DNA of 64,000 nucleotides from Nonomuraea sediminis (lineage in GTDB: Bacteria; Actinomycetota; Actinomycetes; Streptosporangiales; Streptosporangiaceae). The notes beneath the pieces were generated by a model. It did not search any database. It saw only the letters and a list, made by a program, of their open reading frames with translations, and was not told where the DNA came from. The stretch's first letter is position 1. Each line of letters opens with the position of its first letter. Of this stretch, positions 24,258 to 33,057 are shown piece after piece. The position numbers were made by a program, and so were the translations under genes. The stretch is from positions 186,001 to 250,000 of the forward strand of contig NZ_JAHDTI010000003.1 in NCBI RefSeq assembly GCF_018531495.1, in the 5' to 3' direction.

Positions 24258-26975
24258 TCAGGCGAGCCACGACGCGCAGGCGCCGAGTTCGGCGCCCTCG
24301 CGGAGGAACTGCCACAGCTCGCCCCCGCACCGGGGCGGCGCCATGGTATCGGCCTGGAACGCCCGCGGCCAGTCGTCCTGCCTGTTCTCCCTGGCGCAGC
24401 GTTCCAGCCGCGCCAGAGGGTGCTCGCCGTCGGCCGGGGCGAGGGTGCCCGTCAGGTGCGGCCACCGGATGGCCAGGATGGCGAGCTTGGCGATCTGCGC
24501 CGGGTCCGGTGACTCCTCGCCGATGAGGCGCTGCCGCTCGGCGATGAAGGTGTAGAAGCGGTAGAGGTTCACCAGGCGCTTGACCTCGCGCGGGTTGCGC
24601 GAGGAGAGCATGGGCATCGTCTGCTTCAGCGTGGCGAGGGCGTCGAGGTCGCTGTAGAGGTCGGAGACGACCCGGTCAGCGGCGGCCAGCGTGACGGGCC
24701 GCAGGGGTGCGGGCAGGCCGAGCCGTTCCAGCTGGACCTCCAGGGCCACCTCGCGGAGCGTGTCGGGGGTGGGGTGCCTGTCTCTGATCTCCTGCTCGAT
24801 GGCCGCGACCTCCTCGGGTGAGGGCCGTCCCTGCCCGGACGGCGTGGCCGTACCGCCTGTGACCGCCGGATCCCGCGACGGGCCCGGGCTCGCTGGAGCG
24901 GCGCCGCCCGAGGGCGCTGGAGTCGCCAGGGAGGTGCCCGGGGTCGCCTGCTCGACCAGCGAGCTCAGGTAGTCGGCGAGGTCGTGGCGCGGCGCGGGGA
25001 TGGTCACGGGGAGCTGGATCAGCTTCTCCATGAAGCGCCACCCCAGCGAGGAGCCCTCGCCGACGGGCTTCTGGGCCTGCACCAGCTTGTCGTAGGCGAC
25101 CTCCACGTGCGCCGCGACCGCGCCGGGCTCCATCCCGAGCACGAAGACGCAGTTGTGGAACTCCCCCGCAAGGAACAGGTTGACCGCCTCGATGACCTGG
25201 GTGACCGTACCGGGCGAGCATCTGTCGAGGTCGTCGACGAAGACGACGAGCGGCCGCCGCTTGGTGGCGATGAGCTCGAGCACCCGCTTCATGTCGGTCT
25301 GCACCAGGTGCAGGAAGCCCAGCCTGCTCGCGTATCCGGGATCGGGGAGGATCTGGTCGAATCCCGCCTTGGCCTGATCGGCCAGCAGATTGCGGCTGCC
25401 GCCGAGGATGTCGGGCTTGCGGACCAGCGCGGCGAGCGGGCCTGTCGCGGTCCTCGCCAGGAAGGACCAGGCCTGCCCGGCGAGGACGGCCAGCGTCGCC
25501 AGGGTCCCGCCACCGAAGATCGCGGTGAGGACCCCCGACAGCGCCTCACGCAGCGGCGCGAAGGCCTGTACGGCGAGCGTGATCAGGACCGCCACCGCCC
25601 ACACCGCAAGGACGGGCAGCAGCCGCTCGGCCAGCAGGCGGTACCAGCGGCGGCGCAGCGCGCTGCGGTCGATCCTGGCCAGGTTGAGCCGCAGCCAGAA
25701 CAGCTCCCTGTCGGCGAGGACGAGCCTGTCGGTGACCTGGGTGATGATCTCGTGGGCGAGCCCGGCCCAGACCTGCTCGCCGCTCTGGTACATCCACGGG
25801 TTGAACCACACCGTGGGGCGCCAGTCGTCGGCCAGGATGGGCGCCCCCTCCGCCAGCACGGCCCGCAGCCTGCCGGGAGAGGCGTCCTGGGCATCGGCCT
25901 GGTGCAGGATCTCCAGGTTGGTCACCCGGTCGCGGAATCTGCGCCGGCGGTCCTTGTCCACGGGGTCGTCGTCCAGGCGGATGGGACATGGGGGCCGGTC
26001 GTCGTCCTGCGGGTCCAGGTTGTTCTGGATCATCCGCATGAGCGAGGTCTTGCCCGCGCCCCAGGGCGCCTTCAGCCCGATCGTGAGCGGCGGGCGCGTC
26101 TGGCGGTGCCGGATGAACTGCGCGATCGCGTCCGCGTAGTGCGCGTGGTCGAGCCGGTCGCGCAGCGTCCAGTAGTCGCTGGTGATCATCGGCTCCGGGC
26201 GCGGCCGGTGCCCCCTGGCCAGGAGGAAGTACCGGCGGGCCCGATCTCGGGCCAGCGCGATCGCCTCCGCGGAATCCTCCCGCTCGGCCTGCTCCCTCGC
26301 GAACCCGCGGACCACATCGGGCAGCCGCAGCCCGTCGGCGGAGGCGTCGGCCAGAGACGCGGCCACGAGGTGGTTCGCCGCCGCGCCGAGCTCCGCCTCC
26401 GACGCGTCCTCGATCAGCGCGCTCATCAGCGCCCTGGGCAGGTCGACCTCCTCGGCGACCGCCAGCCTGCGCAGGAGCGTGGCGGCGAGAGGTTCGAGCG
26501 TCCCGTAGGCCCGCTCGACGACATCGCGAGTGGGGGCGACCACGTCACGTTCCGTCCCGGCCGGCCCCTCGACCGGGATCGCGCTGGACTCGACCGGGAT
26601 CGCGCTGGACTCGACCGGCGGGGCGGCTTCGACCGACCGCGAGCCCAACGGGGCCGAGGGCTGCTCGGACAGGTCTGCCAGCAGGGCTTCGTGGCGTGCG
26701 CGCCAGCGGTCCAGGTCGGCCAGCTCGTCCTCGAAGGGGATCCCGTGCTCCCTGGCGAAGGCGCCGCAGGCCTCCAGGAAGGCGACCACGAACTCCCACG
26801 ACGGTGCGGACTGCCCGGCGAGCTTTTCGCTCACGGTGATCTCGGCCAGCCGTACCGGGCCACTGGTCGCTGAGAGCCGCTCCAGCTCCTTGTACGCCGG
26901 GCTGCCCGCCAGGTCGCGCAGCCTGCGCAGCTCGGCGGCGAAGTCCTCGAGGTCCTGCTTGCCCATGCCCGTCAC
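24258..26975 (-). CDS. KAP-family P-loop NTPase with STAND-like N-terminal modules
   Basis: The last gene of the four-gene cassette, 905 aa. Residues 10-100 are a helical module seen at the N-terminus of many actinobacterial NB-ARC proteins. A low-complexity stretch with a repeated VESSAIP follows. Residues 150-250 look like a winged-helix segment. The KAP domain then has Walker A APWGAGKTS (K309) and Walker B PLVVFVDDLDRCSP. Hydrophobic membrane-type segments are inserted between them (LPVLAVWAVAVLITLAVQ and a second one), the standard KAP layout, which predicts membrane attachment with a cytoplasmic NTPase. I chose the GTG that overlaps the upstream stop (GTGA) because GGAGG lies seven bases before it. 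Role inferred: membrane-linked effector or assembly platform. Confidence 0.88.
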   Translation of the reverse strand: MTGMGKQDLEDFAAELRRLRDLAGSPAYKELERLSATSGPVRLAEITVSEKLAGQSAPSWEFVVAFLEACGAFAREHGIPFEDELADLDRWRARHEALLADLSEQPSAPLGSRSVEAAPPVESSAIPVESSAIPVEGPAGTERDVVAPTRDVVERAYGTLEPLAATLLRRLAVAEEVDLPRALMSALIEDASEAELGAAANHLVAASLADASADGLRLPDVVRGFAREQAEREDSAEAIALARDRARRYFLLARGHRPRPEPMITSDYWTLRDRLDHAHYADAIAQFIRHRQTRPPLTIGLKAPWGAGKTSLMRMIQNNLDPQDDDRPPCPIRLDDDPVDKDRRRRFRDRVTNLEILHQADAQDASPGRLRAVLAEGAPILADDWRPTVWFNPWMYQSGEQVWAGLAHEIITQVTDRLVLADRELFWLRLNLARIDRSALRRRWYRLLAERLLPVLAVWAVAVLITLAVQAFAPLREALSGVLTAIFGGGTLATLAVLAGQAWSFLARTATGPLAALVRKPDILGGSRNLLADQAKAGFDQILPDPGYASRLGFLHLVQTDMKRVLELIATKRRPLVVFVDDLDRCSPGTVTQVIEAVNLFLAGEFHNCVFVLGMEPGAVAAHVEVAYDKLVQAQKPVGEGSSLGWRFMEKLIQLPVTIPAPRHDLADYLSSLVEQATPGTSLATPAPSGGAAPASPGPSRDPAVTGGTATPSGQGRPSPEEVAAIEQEIRDRHPTPDTLREVALEVQLERLGLPAPLRPVTLAAADRVVSDLYSDLDALATLKQTMPMLSSRNPREVKRLVNLYRFYTFIAERQRLIGEESPDPAQIAKLAILAIRWPHLTGTLAPADGEHPLARLERCARENRQDDWPRAFQADTMAPPRCGGELWQFLREGAELGACASWLA
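26568..26618. repeat. 21-bp in-frame tandem repeat within the KAP gene
   Basis: Two identical 21-base units beginning CTCGACCGGGATCGCGCT, plus nine bases of a third, encode the repeated VESSAIP heptapeptide in the linker of the KAP protein. Exact identity suggests recent slippage and possible length variation between strains. Confidence 0.7.
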
Positions 26976-29617
26976 TTGGCGACCTCCATGACATAGCGGC
27001 GGGCGGCCCGCACGTCGCGGTCGTCGCCGCCCAGCATGACGCCCCACCGGACGACGGCGCGGGTGGCCAGCTCCGACGCCCCGCTGAGGTCGCCCACGGC
27101 GGTGAGGTACTCCAGCTGGTCGAGCACCAGCCCGCGCATCTCGGGCAGCTCGCAGCCCAGCGCGTCGCAGGCCAGCAGGTGCCGCTGGATGTCGGCGTAC
27201 CTGCCCCAGCCGGCCCTGTCACGCGGATCGCGGCCCCTGGCCCGCAGCAGCAGGCAGTGCGCCACGTGCCCGAGCCGGACCCGGCGCGCCTCCGGCATGG
27301 CGGCCTTGCGGCGTACGGCCAGCTGGATGAGCCGGTGCAGCTGGATGGTCCGCCGGCCGACGTCCATGTCGAGCAGCGCGAACTTCCTCAGGTCGCGCAC
27401 GGCGCGCATCAGCTGGACCGGCTCGCCCAGCAGAGCCGCCAGCTCTCCCTGCGCCACGTCGTCGTCGACCGGGGCCAGGAAGGCGCGCGGAAGCGGTTCC
27501 GGCGCGAACATCGAGCACAGCTCGAGCAGCTCCACGGCCGCCGGGTTGGCCTCGCGCAGCCGGTCGATGGCCAGCTGCCAGGAGGCCATGACGGGGGCCG
27601 GGTAGCCCAGCGGCATGTCCCTGCGCAGCTGGTCCTGCAGCACCTCGTCGAACCACTGCAGGTGCTCCTCCACGCTCATCCCGCTGGAGGCCTGCCATTC
27701 GGCCGCCAGCACGAGCGCGATGGGCAGGCCGCCCGACCGCTCCACCATCAGCTCCGCGTCCCCGCGCGAGAGGCGCTGCCTGGCCGGGAGGTGCCGGTTG
27801 AGCAGCTCGATGCTGTCCTCGACGGGGAGAACGCCCACGTCGACGACGCTCTTGTCCGGCCCCCAGAACGGGTCGCGCGAGGTGAGCAGGAGGTGCCCGC
27901 GGCCGTCGGGGAGCAGCTGCGCGATGTCCGCCGTCGGCACCGCGTTGTCATAGATCACCAGCCAGTTGCCGTACGGCCGGCCGTCCCGCAACGCCTGCAG
28001 CGCCCGGGACCAGGGCTGACCGCCGGCCGCGCCGGGCAGGTCGAGGCGGTCTGCCAGCTCCGTGAGCGAGGTGCGGATCGTGGCCGGTTGCTGGGCGGGC
28101 ACCCACCAGACCAGGTCGTAGCAGGACCGGTAGCGGTGGGCGTACTCGATGGCGATCTGGGACTTGCCGACGCCGCCCATGCCGTGGAGCGTGCACGTGA
28201 GCAGCGCGGGTTCGCCGTTCTCGAGCCTGGCGCGCAGGCCGGCCAGGATGTCCTGCCTGCCGGTGAAGCGCGGGTTCCTGGCGGGGATGTCCCCCCACAC
28301 CGCCTCCGGCGGCTTCTCGAGCTCAGCCGGAGCCTCCGGTCCGGTCGAAGGTTCCGCTGAGGGCTCGGGTTCCGGCGGCCGTTCGCCAGGGGACTCTGGG
28401 CGCGGGGAGGCCGTGCCGCCGAGCGGCGGCAGCAGCACCTGCTCCCGCACCCCGGCGATCACGGCCGGCTCGTCGCCGTCCTCGAACGGCAGCCGCTGCG
28501 CCAGCTCGGCGGTGAAGCCCAGCACGTGCGCGGCCTCGCTCCGGGTGATCCGCGACAGCAGCACTTCCCTGACTCCCGGATGGAAGTCGTACCGCTCGGC
28601 GCCGGATCGCCGCAGCAGTCCGCCCAGGTAGACCTCGGCCAGGTGGACGGGCTCCGACTGGGGCAGCATCTCCCCCTGCACCAGCGACATGACGGTCAGC
28701 GACAGCGGCACCGCGGCGAGGTAGCCCGCAAGGCGCATCGCGTTCCGGGAGGCCAGGGCGTTGAAGCGCATGACCCGCTCGATCGCCGTCATCGGCTCGG
28801 GCGCGGGCAGCTCCCCCACCTGCTCGCCCAGGTAGGCGACGCCGTTCACCCAGCCGCTGCCCGCCCCGGACACGACCTGGCTCCAGGCGGTCAGCCAGCG
28901 CGCGTCCAGCTCGAGCACCGGCACGGGCACGACGCCACGACGGGGCCGCGGCGCCTCCTCGTCGCGTGGCCGCCAGCCGAGCCGCGAGTTGGGCGTGCAG
29001 GCCTGGGGCTCGCAGCGCCAGCGGACGGGCGTCAGCCGGAGCCCGGTGTGCGGCCACAGCCGCTGGGGCAGCACCTGGAGGATGGCGACCGGTTGCCGGC
29101 GGCCCCAGGCCGACAGCAGCGGCCGCACGGCTCCTGACCGCCACGCCTGTCCCACGCAGTCGGAGATCACCAGGATCAGCTGGCCGCGCGCGGGCTCCAC
29201 CACCTCGCGCGGATGGCGTGCGGGGCCGCCGTCACCAGACCTGATCGTCACGACCGGCTGGTCGGTGTCCAGCCGCCAGGTCCGCACCGACCGGAAGACC
29301 CCCAGGCGCTCGAACGTCGCCCGCGCCTGCCGCACCCTCGGCCGCCACACGTCCATCGAGCCGCCGGTGTCGACCACGAGCGCCAGGTCCACGCTCGCCA
29401 GGTGACCGGACTTACGCAGGGGACGCAGCGCGCCCGCCACCGCGGCCGAGCCGGGCAGCGGGCCCGCCGTGGCCTCGAACGGCTCGGTGGGGGCACGCCG
29501 TACAGCGGGAATGTCGGCGGCGGAGAGGCGATCCGTGAGCCACAGGGCGTCGGCGAGCTCCTCGGCGGTGAGATTCACGCCGAGCTCGCCCAACGCCCCG
29601 ATCAGCCTGCGGATCAT
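26972..29617 (-). CDS. vWA-like (SAV_2336) - NB-ARC STAND NTPase
   Basis: An 881-aa fusion. The N-terminal part (1-200) matches the SAV_2336 N-terminal region, a von Willebrand A-like fold. Its metal site reads DTGGSM at residues 83-88, where the canonical form is DxSxS, so one ligand serine is glycine. A Trp-rich domain and a Pro/Glu linker (400-440) follow. NB-ARC then has P-loop HGMGGVGKSQ (K485), LVIYDNA and LLLTSRD. A winged helix contains LRKFALLDMD and LHRLIQLAVR, and a short helical-repeat tail remains. The ATG overlaps the MoxR stop (ATGA). STAND NTPases of this type are signal-triggered oligomerising switches; here it is presumably the sensor hub of the cassette. The long TPR array of FxsT-type relatives is absent. 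Confidence 0.88.
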   Translation of the reverse strand: MIRRLIGALGELGVNLTAEELADALWLTDRLSAADIPAVRRAPTEPFEATAGPLPGSAAVAGALRPLRKSGHLASVDLALVVDTGGSMDVWRPRVRQARATFERLGVFRSVRTWRLDTDQPVVTIRSGDGGPARHPREVVEPARGQLILVISDCVGQAWRSGAVRPLLSAWGRRQPVAILQVLPQRLWPHTGLRLTPVRWRCEPQACTPNSRLGWRPRDEEAPRPRRGVVPVPVLELDARWLTAWSQVVSGAGSGWVNGVAYLGEQVGELPAPEPMTAIERVMRFNALASRNAMRLAGYLAAVPLSLTVMSLVQGEMLPQSEPVHLAEVYLGGLLRRSGAERYDFHPGVREVLLSRITRSEAAHVLGFTAELAQRLPFEDGDEPAVIAGVREQVLLPPLGGTASPRPESPGERPPEPEPSAEPSTGPEAPAELEKPPEAVWGDIPARNPRFTGRQDILAGLRARLENGEPALLTCTLHGMGGVGKSQIAIEYAHRYRSCYDLVWWVPAQQPATIRTSLTELADRLDLPGAAGGQPWSRALQALRDGRPYGNWLVIYDNAVPTADIAQLLPDGRGHLLLTSRDPFWGPDKSVVDVGVLPVEDSIELLNRHLPARQRLSRGDAELMVERSGGLPIALVLAAEWQASSGMSVEEHLQWFDEVLQDQLRRDMPLGYPAPVMASWQLAIDRLREANPAAVELLELCSMFAPEPLPRAFLAPVDDDVAQGELAALLGEPVQLMRAVRDLRKFALLDMDVGRRTIQLHRLIQLAVRRKAAMPEARRVRLGHVAHCLLLRARGRDPRDRAGWGRYADIQRHLLACDALGCELPEMRGLVLDQLEYLTAVGDLSGASELATRAVVRWGVMLGGDDRDVRAARRYVMEVAK

Positions 29618-30522
29618 AGGTAGTCGTCCGCCTCCACCCGCCGCATCAGCGTGTCGATCACCTGCCGGGCTTCGGGCACCGGCTGGTCGGCCCAGGCCGC
29701 GGCCAGGAACACGGCGTTCAGCAGCTGGTCCACGGCCGGACCGCCGTCGCGCCCCGCGTCCAGGAACTCCTCGACCAGCCGCCCGTCGACGGCGCCCAGG
29801 TGCGCCTGGAGGATCGACACCAGCTCGCCGGTGCTCGGCGGCGTGATGTCCAGCGGCAGGCACCGGCGCCGGAACCGGGCGGGGAACTCGCGCTCACCGT
29901 TGCTGGTGATCACCATCAACGGGAACGCCGCGCAGAGGACCCGCCCGAAGGACACCACCGTTTGTCGCCCCTCCGATGTGTGGAGGTAGCTCCTCTCCAT
30001 AGCCCGTGATCTCGAGATCGTGAAGGAGCCCGTCTCGATCACGTGCAGCAGATCGTTGGGCAGATCCACGTCACCGTTGTCGAGATCGTCGATCAGCAGG
30101 ACGCGAGGCCGCGCTGTGGGAAGCAGCGCGGTCCCAAGCGGACCAAGGCCGAGCTCATCGGTCTCGTAGAAGCCGTCGGGCTGGAAGAGGCCGTCACCCA
30201 GCGTCGTGCTCCGGTTGACCGGCCAGTGGAGCACCGGGCCGAGGTTCAGCTCATACGCCACGTGGTGGGCCAGCGTCGACTTCCCGCTGCCGGGCGGCCC
30301 GGTCACCAGCAGCGGACGCCGCAGCATGAGCGCGGCGTTGACCATGCTGACCGCCTGAGGGCTGGGACGGTAGGCGATCGCCCGGCGCCTGTCGACCGGA
30401 TCCAGCTCCGCGGGCGCGGCCGCCGCCTCCGCCGGTTCGCCGAACGTGCGCCAGGGCGGCGGCGGGGGCAGTTTCTCGATCCCGTCGTGCGGTACGCCCG
30501 TGCCCCGGTAGATCGACGTCAT
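29614..30522 (-). CDS. MoxR-type AAA+ ATPase
   Basis: A 302-aa AAA+ ATPase of the MoxR/vWA-associated group. Walker A is GPPGSGKST (75-83), Walker B is VLLIDDLD with the family-typical DVDLPNDLL next to it, sensor 1 is VITSNGE, and the arginine-finger region is RFRRRCLPLD. A Pro-rich N-terminus (LPPPPPWRTF) of about 45 residues precedes the ATPase core. The ATG has GGAGG seven bases upstream and overlaps the previous stop (ATGA). In known systems MoxR proteins remodel or load a partner vWA protein, and the downstream gene encodes exactly such a vWA-like domain. Confidence 0.9.
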   Translation of the reverse strand: MTSIYRGTGVPHDGIEKLPPPPPWRTFGEPAEAAAAPAELDPVDRRRAIAYRPSPQAVSMVNAALMLRRPLLVTGPPGSGKSTLAHHVAYELNLGPVLHWPVNRSTTLGDGLFQPDGFYETDELGLGPLGTALLPTARPRVLLIDDLDNGDVDLPNDLLHVIETGSFTISRSRAMERSYLHTSEGRQTVVSFGRVLCAAFPLMVITSNGEREFPARFRRRCLPLDITPPSTGELVSILQAHLGAVDGRLVEEFLDAGRDGGPAVDQLLNAVFLAAAWADQPVPEARQVIDTLMRRVEADDYL

Positions 30523-32327
30523 GGCGTTGCCTCCTGCGAGTCGGGCGCCATCAGCAGCGGCGGTTGGACGGGCGGGCGCTCCGGGTCGTCCCACAGCACC
30601 GCGATCCGCCTGTCCGGCGGCGAGGACCTGCGCAGGTCCCGTACGGCGCGCGGCAGCTCGGCCGGGTCCGTATGCGCCACCAGGTCCCGGACATCCTGGT
30701 CGGCCTCACGGGCCCAGACCACGACGGGGACTCCCGAGGAGACGGCCCGACGCAGTTCCGTCTCGTCCCCCTCCACGAGCCGCACCTCGGGGGAAGCCGT
30801 TGCCGACCGGCGGTCCGTCCAGCCTCGGCCGCTGCGCCTGACGACCGGATACCTGTGCCCCAGCCTCTCCCCGTCCGGGGTGCTCAGCTCCTCGACGTGC
30901 CAGGTCAGCAACCGCCTCGGCACGATGAACTCGATCACCAGCTCACCCTCCGCGTGAACCTCTTCGACCAGCCGTCCGGCCGCCTCGGCTACCCCCTCGA
31001 GCGGCAGCGCATCGTCGCCACGCACGAGGGTGACCACCGGCTCCGCCTCCTCGCCGCTCAGCCACGCCGACACCCGGAACAGACCGGGGTCCAGCAGATC
31101 GCCGTCCACCTGGATCGTCAGGTGCGAAGGCCGCGCCACCCGCCGCCGCGGCTCTTCCGGCACGGCAGGTACGGCCAGCCGCGAGGTGAAGGCGTCCTGC
31201 CAGGCACGCAGCCGGTCGTCGCGGGCGGCGAGCGGCCCGGCGAAGGCGGCCAGCGGCGGGGCCGTGCCGGGATCGGCCACGAGCTCCTCGAGCGCGGCCA
31301 CGAGCGCCCGCGGCCCGCCGTCCGACGGGGCCGGACGTCCGGATGCCTGCTCGTAGGCCTTGCGGAGTTCGGCCTGCGGCACGGGCGCGAGCAGGGCGAG
31401 CAGCTCGCGCCGTTCACTGACGGTGAGCAGCGGCGGCGCCTCGAGCTGCTCGACGCGGGCGGCCAGCGCCTCGACGTCCACGCTGTCGGCGACCATGAAC
31501 CTGGCCACGTCGAGCAGCTCGTGCAGCCCGCCCGGTTGGCTCCTGCACCACGTCACCAGCGACCAGAGGTCCGCCCGGGGACTGGCGTGCCGGGCGATCA
31601 GCGGCGGCGTGCCGATCGCCTCGCCGAGCAGCCGCACGTACAGGGATCTCACCTCGGGCGAGCGGATGTCGGGCAGCTCGAGCAGCGCGTCGACCAGCCT
31701 GCCCAGTTCCCGCGCCCGGCCCGGCTCGGCCGCGGGCCGTTCTTCGAGGTGGTCGAGCAGCGGCGGCCAGTATTCGGCCATGCGCTCGACGGGAAGCATC
31801 CACGCTTCCGACAGCCCGCGCGCGGTGATCATCCCGACCACCGCTCCGGTGGCGGTGTCGATCACGGGCCCGCCGATCCTTCCGGGGAAGTCCGAGGTGG
31901 CAGGCATCCGGAGCCATTCCCAGTCCTCCCCGCCCTGCGGGGCGTCCAGCACCGACACCACAGGGAGTACGGGCGGGCTTGTCACTCTCATCCCGGGAGC
32001 GGCGCCGCGCCCGAGCCTGGGCAGCGGGTCGCAGCGGATGGCGGGGCCGAGCAGGGTGAGCACGGCCAGGTCCCCGCTGCCGGATCCGGCCGGGACCCAG
32101 CCGCCCGCCAGCACCTCCGCCTGCCGTTCCGTGTCCAGAGCGGGGAACTGGACCCGCACGCTGCCGGCGGGACGCTCGGCGGTGCTCCGCGTGCCGGCGG
32201 CGCCGGCCACGATGTGGGTGCAGGTCAGCACCATCTGGTCGCTGATGAGGAAGCCCAGCCCCGTCACGAAGCCCTCGGCATCGAGTAACCGGGCAAGCCA
32301 TGGCACGTCGGGACCCGCCACCGGCAC
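30519..32327 (-). CDS. Inactive trypsin-like / EAD / VMAP-C protein
   Basis: First gene of the cassette, 602 aa. Residues 1-190 are a trypsin-like domain. H38 (TCTHIV) and D86 (GDLAVL) fit the catalytic triad, but the GxSGGP motif reads GRIGGP, with Ile151 (codon ATC) in place of the nucleophile. Residues 205-330 form an alpha-helical region like effector-associated domain 2 (LVDALLELPDI, SQPGGLHELLD). Residues 370-602 match the VMAP C-terminal domain (HLTIQVDGD, IEFIVPRRLL, GHRYPVVRRS, VLWDDPERPP). VMAP proteins are known from vWA-MoxR conflict systems. The start is GTG, or a second GTG two codons on with better spacing to AAGGGGG. No signal peptide is visible. Confidence 0.82.
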   Translation of the reverse strand: MPVAGPDVPWLARLLDAEGFVTGLGFLISDQMVLTCTHIVAGAAGTRSTAERPAGSVRVQFPALDTERQAEVLAGGWVPAGSGSGDLAVLTLLGPAIRCDPLPRLGRGAAPGMRVTSPPVLPVVSVLDAPQGGEDWEWLRMPATSDFPGRIGGPVIDTATGAVVGMITARGLSEAWMLPVERMAEYWPPLLDHLEERPAAEPGRARELGRLVDALLELPDIRSPEVRSLYVRLLGEAIGTPPLIARHASPRADLWSLVTWCRSQPGGLHELLDVARFMVADSVDVEALAARVEQLEAPPLLTVSERRELLALLAPVPQAELRKAYEQASGRPAPSDGGPRALVAALEELVADPGTAPPLAAFAGPLAARDDRLRAWQDAFTSRLAVPAVPEEPRRRVARPSHLTIQVDGDLLDPGLFRVSAWLSGEEAEPVVTLVRGDDALPLEGVAEAAGRLVEEVHAEGELVIEFIVPRRLLTWHVEELSTPDGERLGHRYPVVRRSGRGWTDRRSATASPEVRLVEGDETELRRAVSSGVPVVVWAREADQDVRDLVAHTDPAELPRAVRDLRRSSPPDRRIAVLWDDPERPPVQPPLLMAPDSQEATP

Positions 32328-32419
32328 CCCCCTTCGTGGTGATCGTCATTATCACCCGGTTACAGGACGGTCACCAGCCGTTTGCCCCTTCCGGAGCGGA
32401 GATCGACGGGTTAACGTAG

Positions 32420-32435
32420 TTGACGTGATCGTCAG
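32420..32435. promoter_or_regulatory. TTGAC-N6-GTCAG dyad over the tetR start codon
   Basis: The arms TTGAC and GTCAG match at four of five positions around six bases, covering the GTG start of the TetR gene. A perfect version (TTGAC-N6-GTCAA) occurs at 33019-33034, just before the carboxylase gene. This is a plausible autoregulatory site. Confidence 0.4.
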
Positions 32436-33057
32436 GTCTGAGGTGCTGACCGGGCGTGGCCGTAGGACACGGGCCGCGCTGGTCGAGGCCGGCCGGGAGG
32501 CGTTCGAGACGCAGGGGTACGACGCCGTGCGGATCGACGACGTGTGCGCGCGGGCCGGGGTGTCTCACGGGACGTTCTACACCTACTTCGACTCCAAGGA
32601 GGCGCTGTTCGGCGAGGTGGCGGGGGCCGTGGTGGGAGCGATGTTCGCCGCCTCCGTGGTCGGGCCCGCGCCGGACGAGCCGTACGCGCGCATCGAGGCG
32701 GCCAACCGGCTCTACCTGCGGGCCTGGGCGGCGAACTCGCGGCTGGTGCGGATGCTGGAGCACGCCGCCTCCGACGACGACCGGTTCGGGCGGCTGCTGC
32801 TTGAGCTGCGGGAGGTCTTCGTCCGGCGGGGCGCCGACGGGCTGCGGCGGCTGCAGGAGCAGGGGCTGGCCGATCCCGCGCTGGATCCCAGGCTGACGGC
32901 CATCATGCTGGGCGGGATGGTGGAGCACTTCGCCCACGTCTGGCTGGATCTGGGCGAGCAAGCGGACGAGGAGACGGCCGTCGCTCTCCTCACCAAGCTC
33001 TGGGCCCGGGCCATCGGATTGACACCCACGTCAACAGAGCGGGAAGAGGTGGGGTGA
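32425..33057 (+). CDS. TetR-family transcriptional regulator
   Basis: A 210-aa repressor-type regulator. The N-terminal helix-turn-helix is [27 protein letters not shown]; the rest is a helical ligand-binding domain. It is the first gene of the acyl-CoA carboxylase operon and its stop overlaps the next start (TGATG), so it very likely senses a CoA thioester or free acid of that pathway. The GTG chosen gives [16 protein letters not shown]; an in-frame GTG six codons later is possible. A dyad covers the start codon, which suggests autorepression. Confidence 0.9.
   Translation: MIVRSEVLTGRGRRTRAALVEAGREAFETQGYDAVRIDDVCARAGVSHGTFYTYFDSKEALFGEVAGAVVGAMFAASVVGPAPDEPYARIEAANRLYLRAWAANSRLVRMLEHAASDDDRFGRLLLELREVFVRRGADGLRRLQEQGLADPALDPRLTAIMLGGMVEHFAHVWLDLGEQADEETAVALLTKLWARAIGLTPTSTEREEVG
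33019..33034. promoter_or_regulatory. Perfect TTGAC-N6-GTCAA dyad before the carboxylase gene
   Basis: This lies in the last codons of the TetR gene, 23 bases upstream of the carboxyltransferase start. It has the same arms and spacing as the dyad over the tetR start. It could control an internal promoter for the catabolic genes. Confidence 0.4.

Noticed and set aside
26972..32327. FxSxx-COOH (fxs) peptide system
   Set aside because: The SAV_2336/NB-ARC protein recalls FxsT, but no FxsA peptide, radical SAM FxsB or FxsC gene is present, and MoxR/VMAP/KAP genes are there instead.
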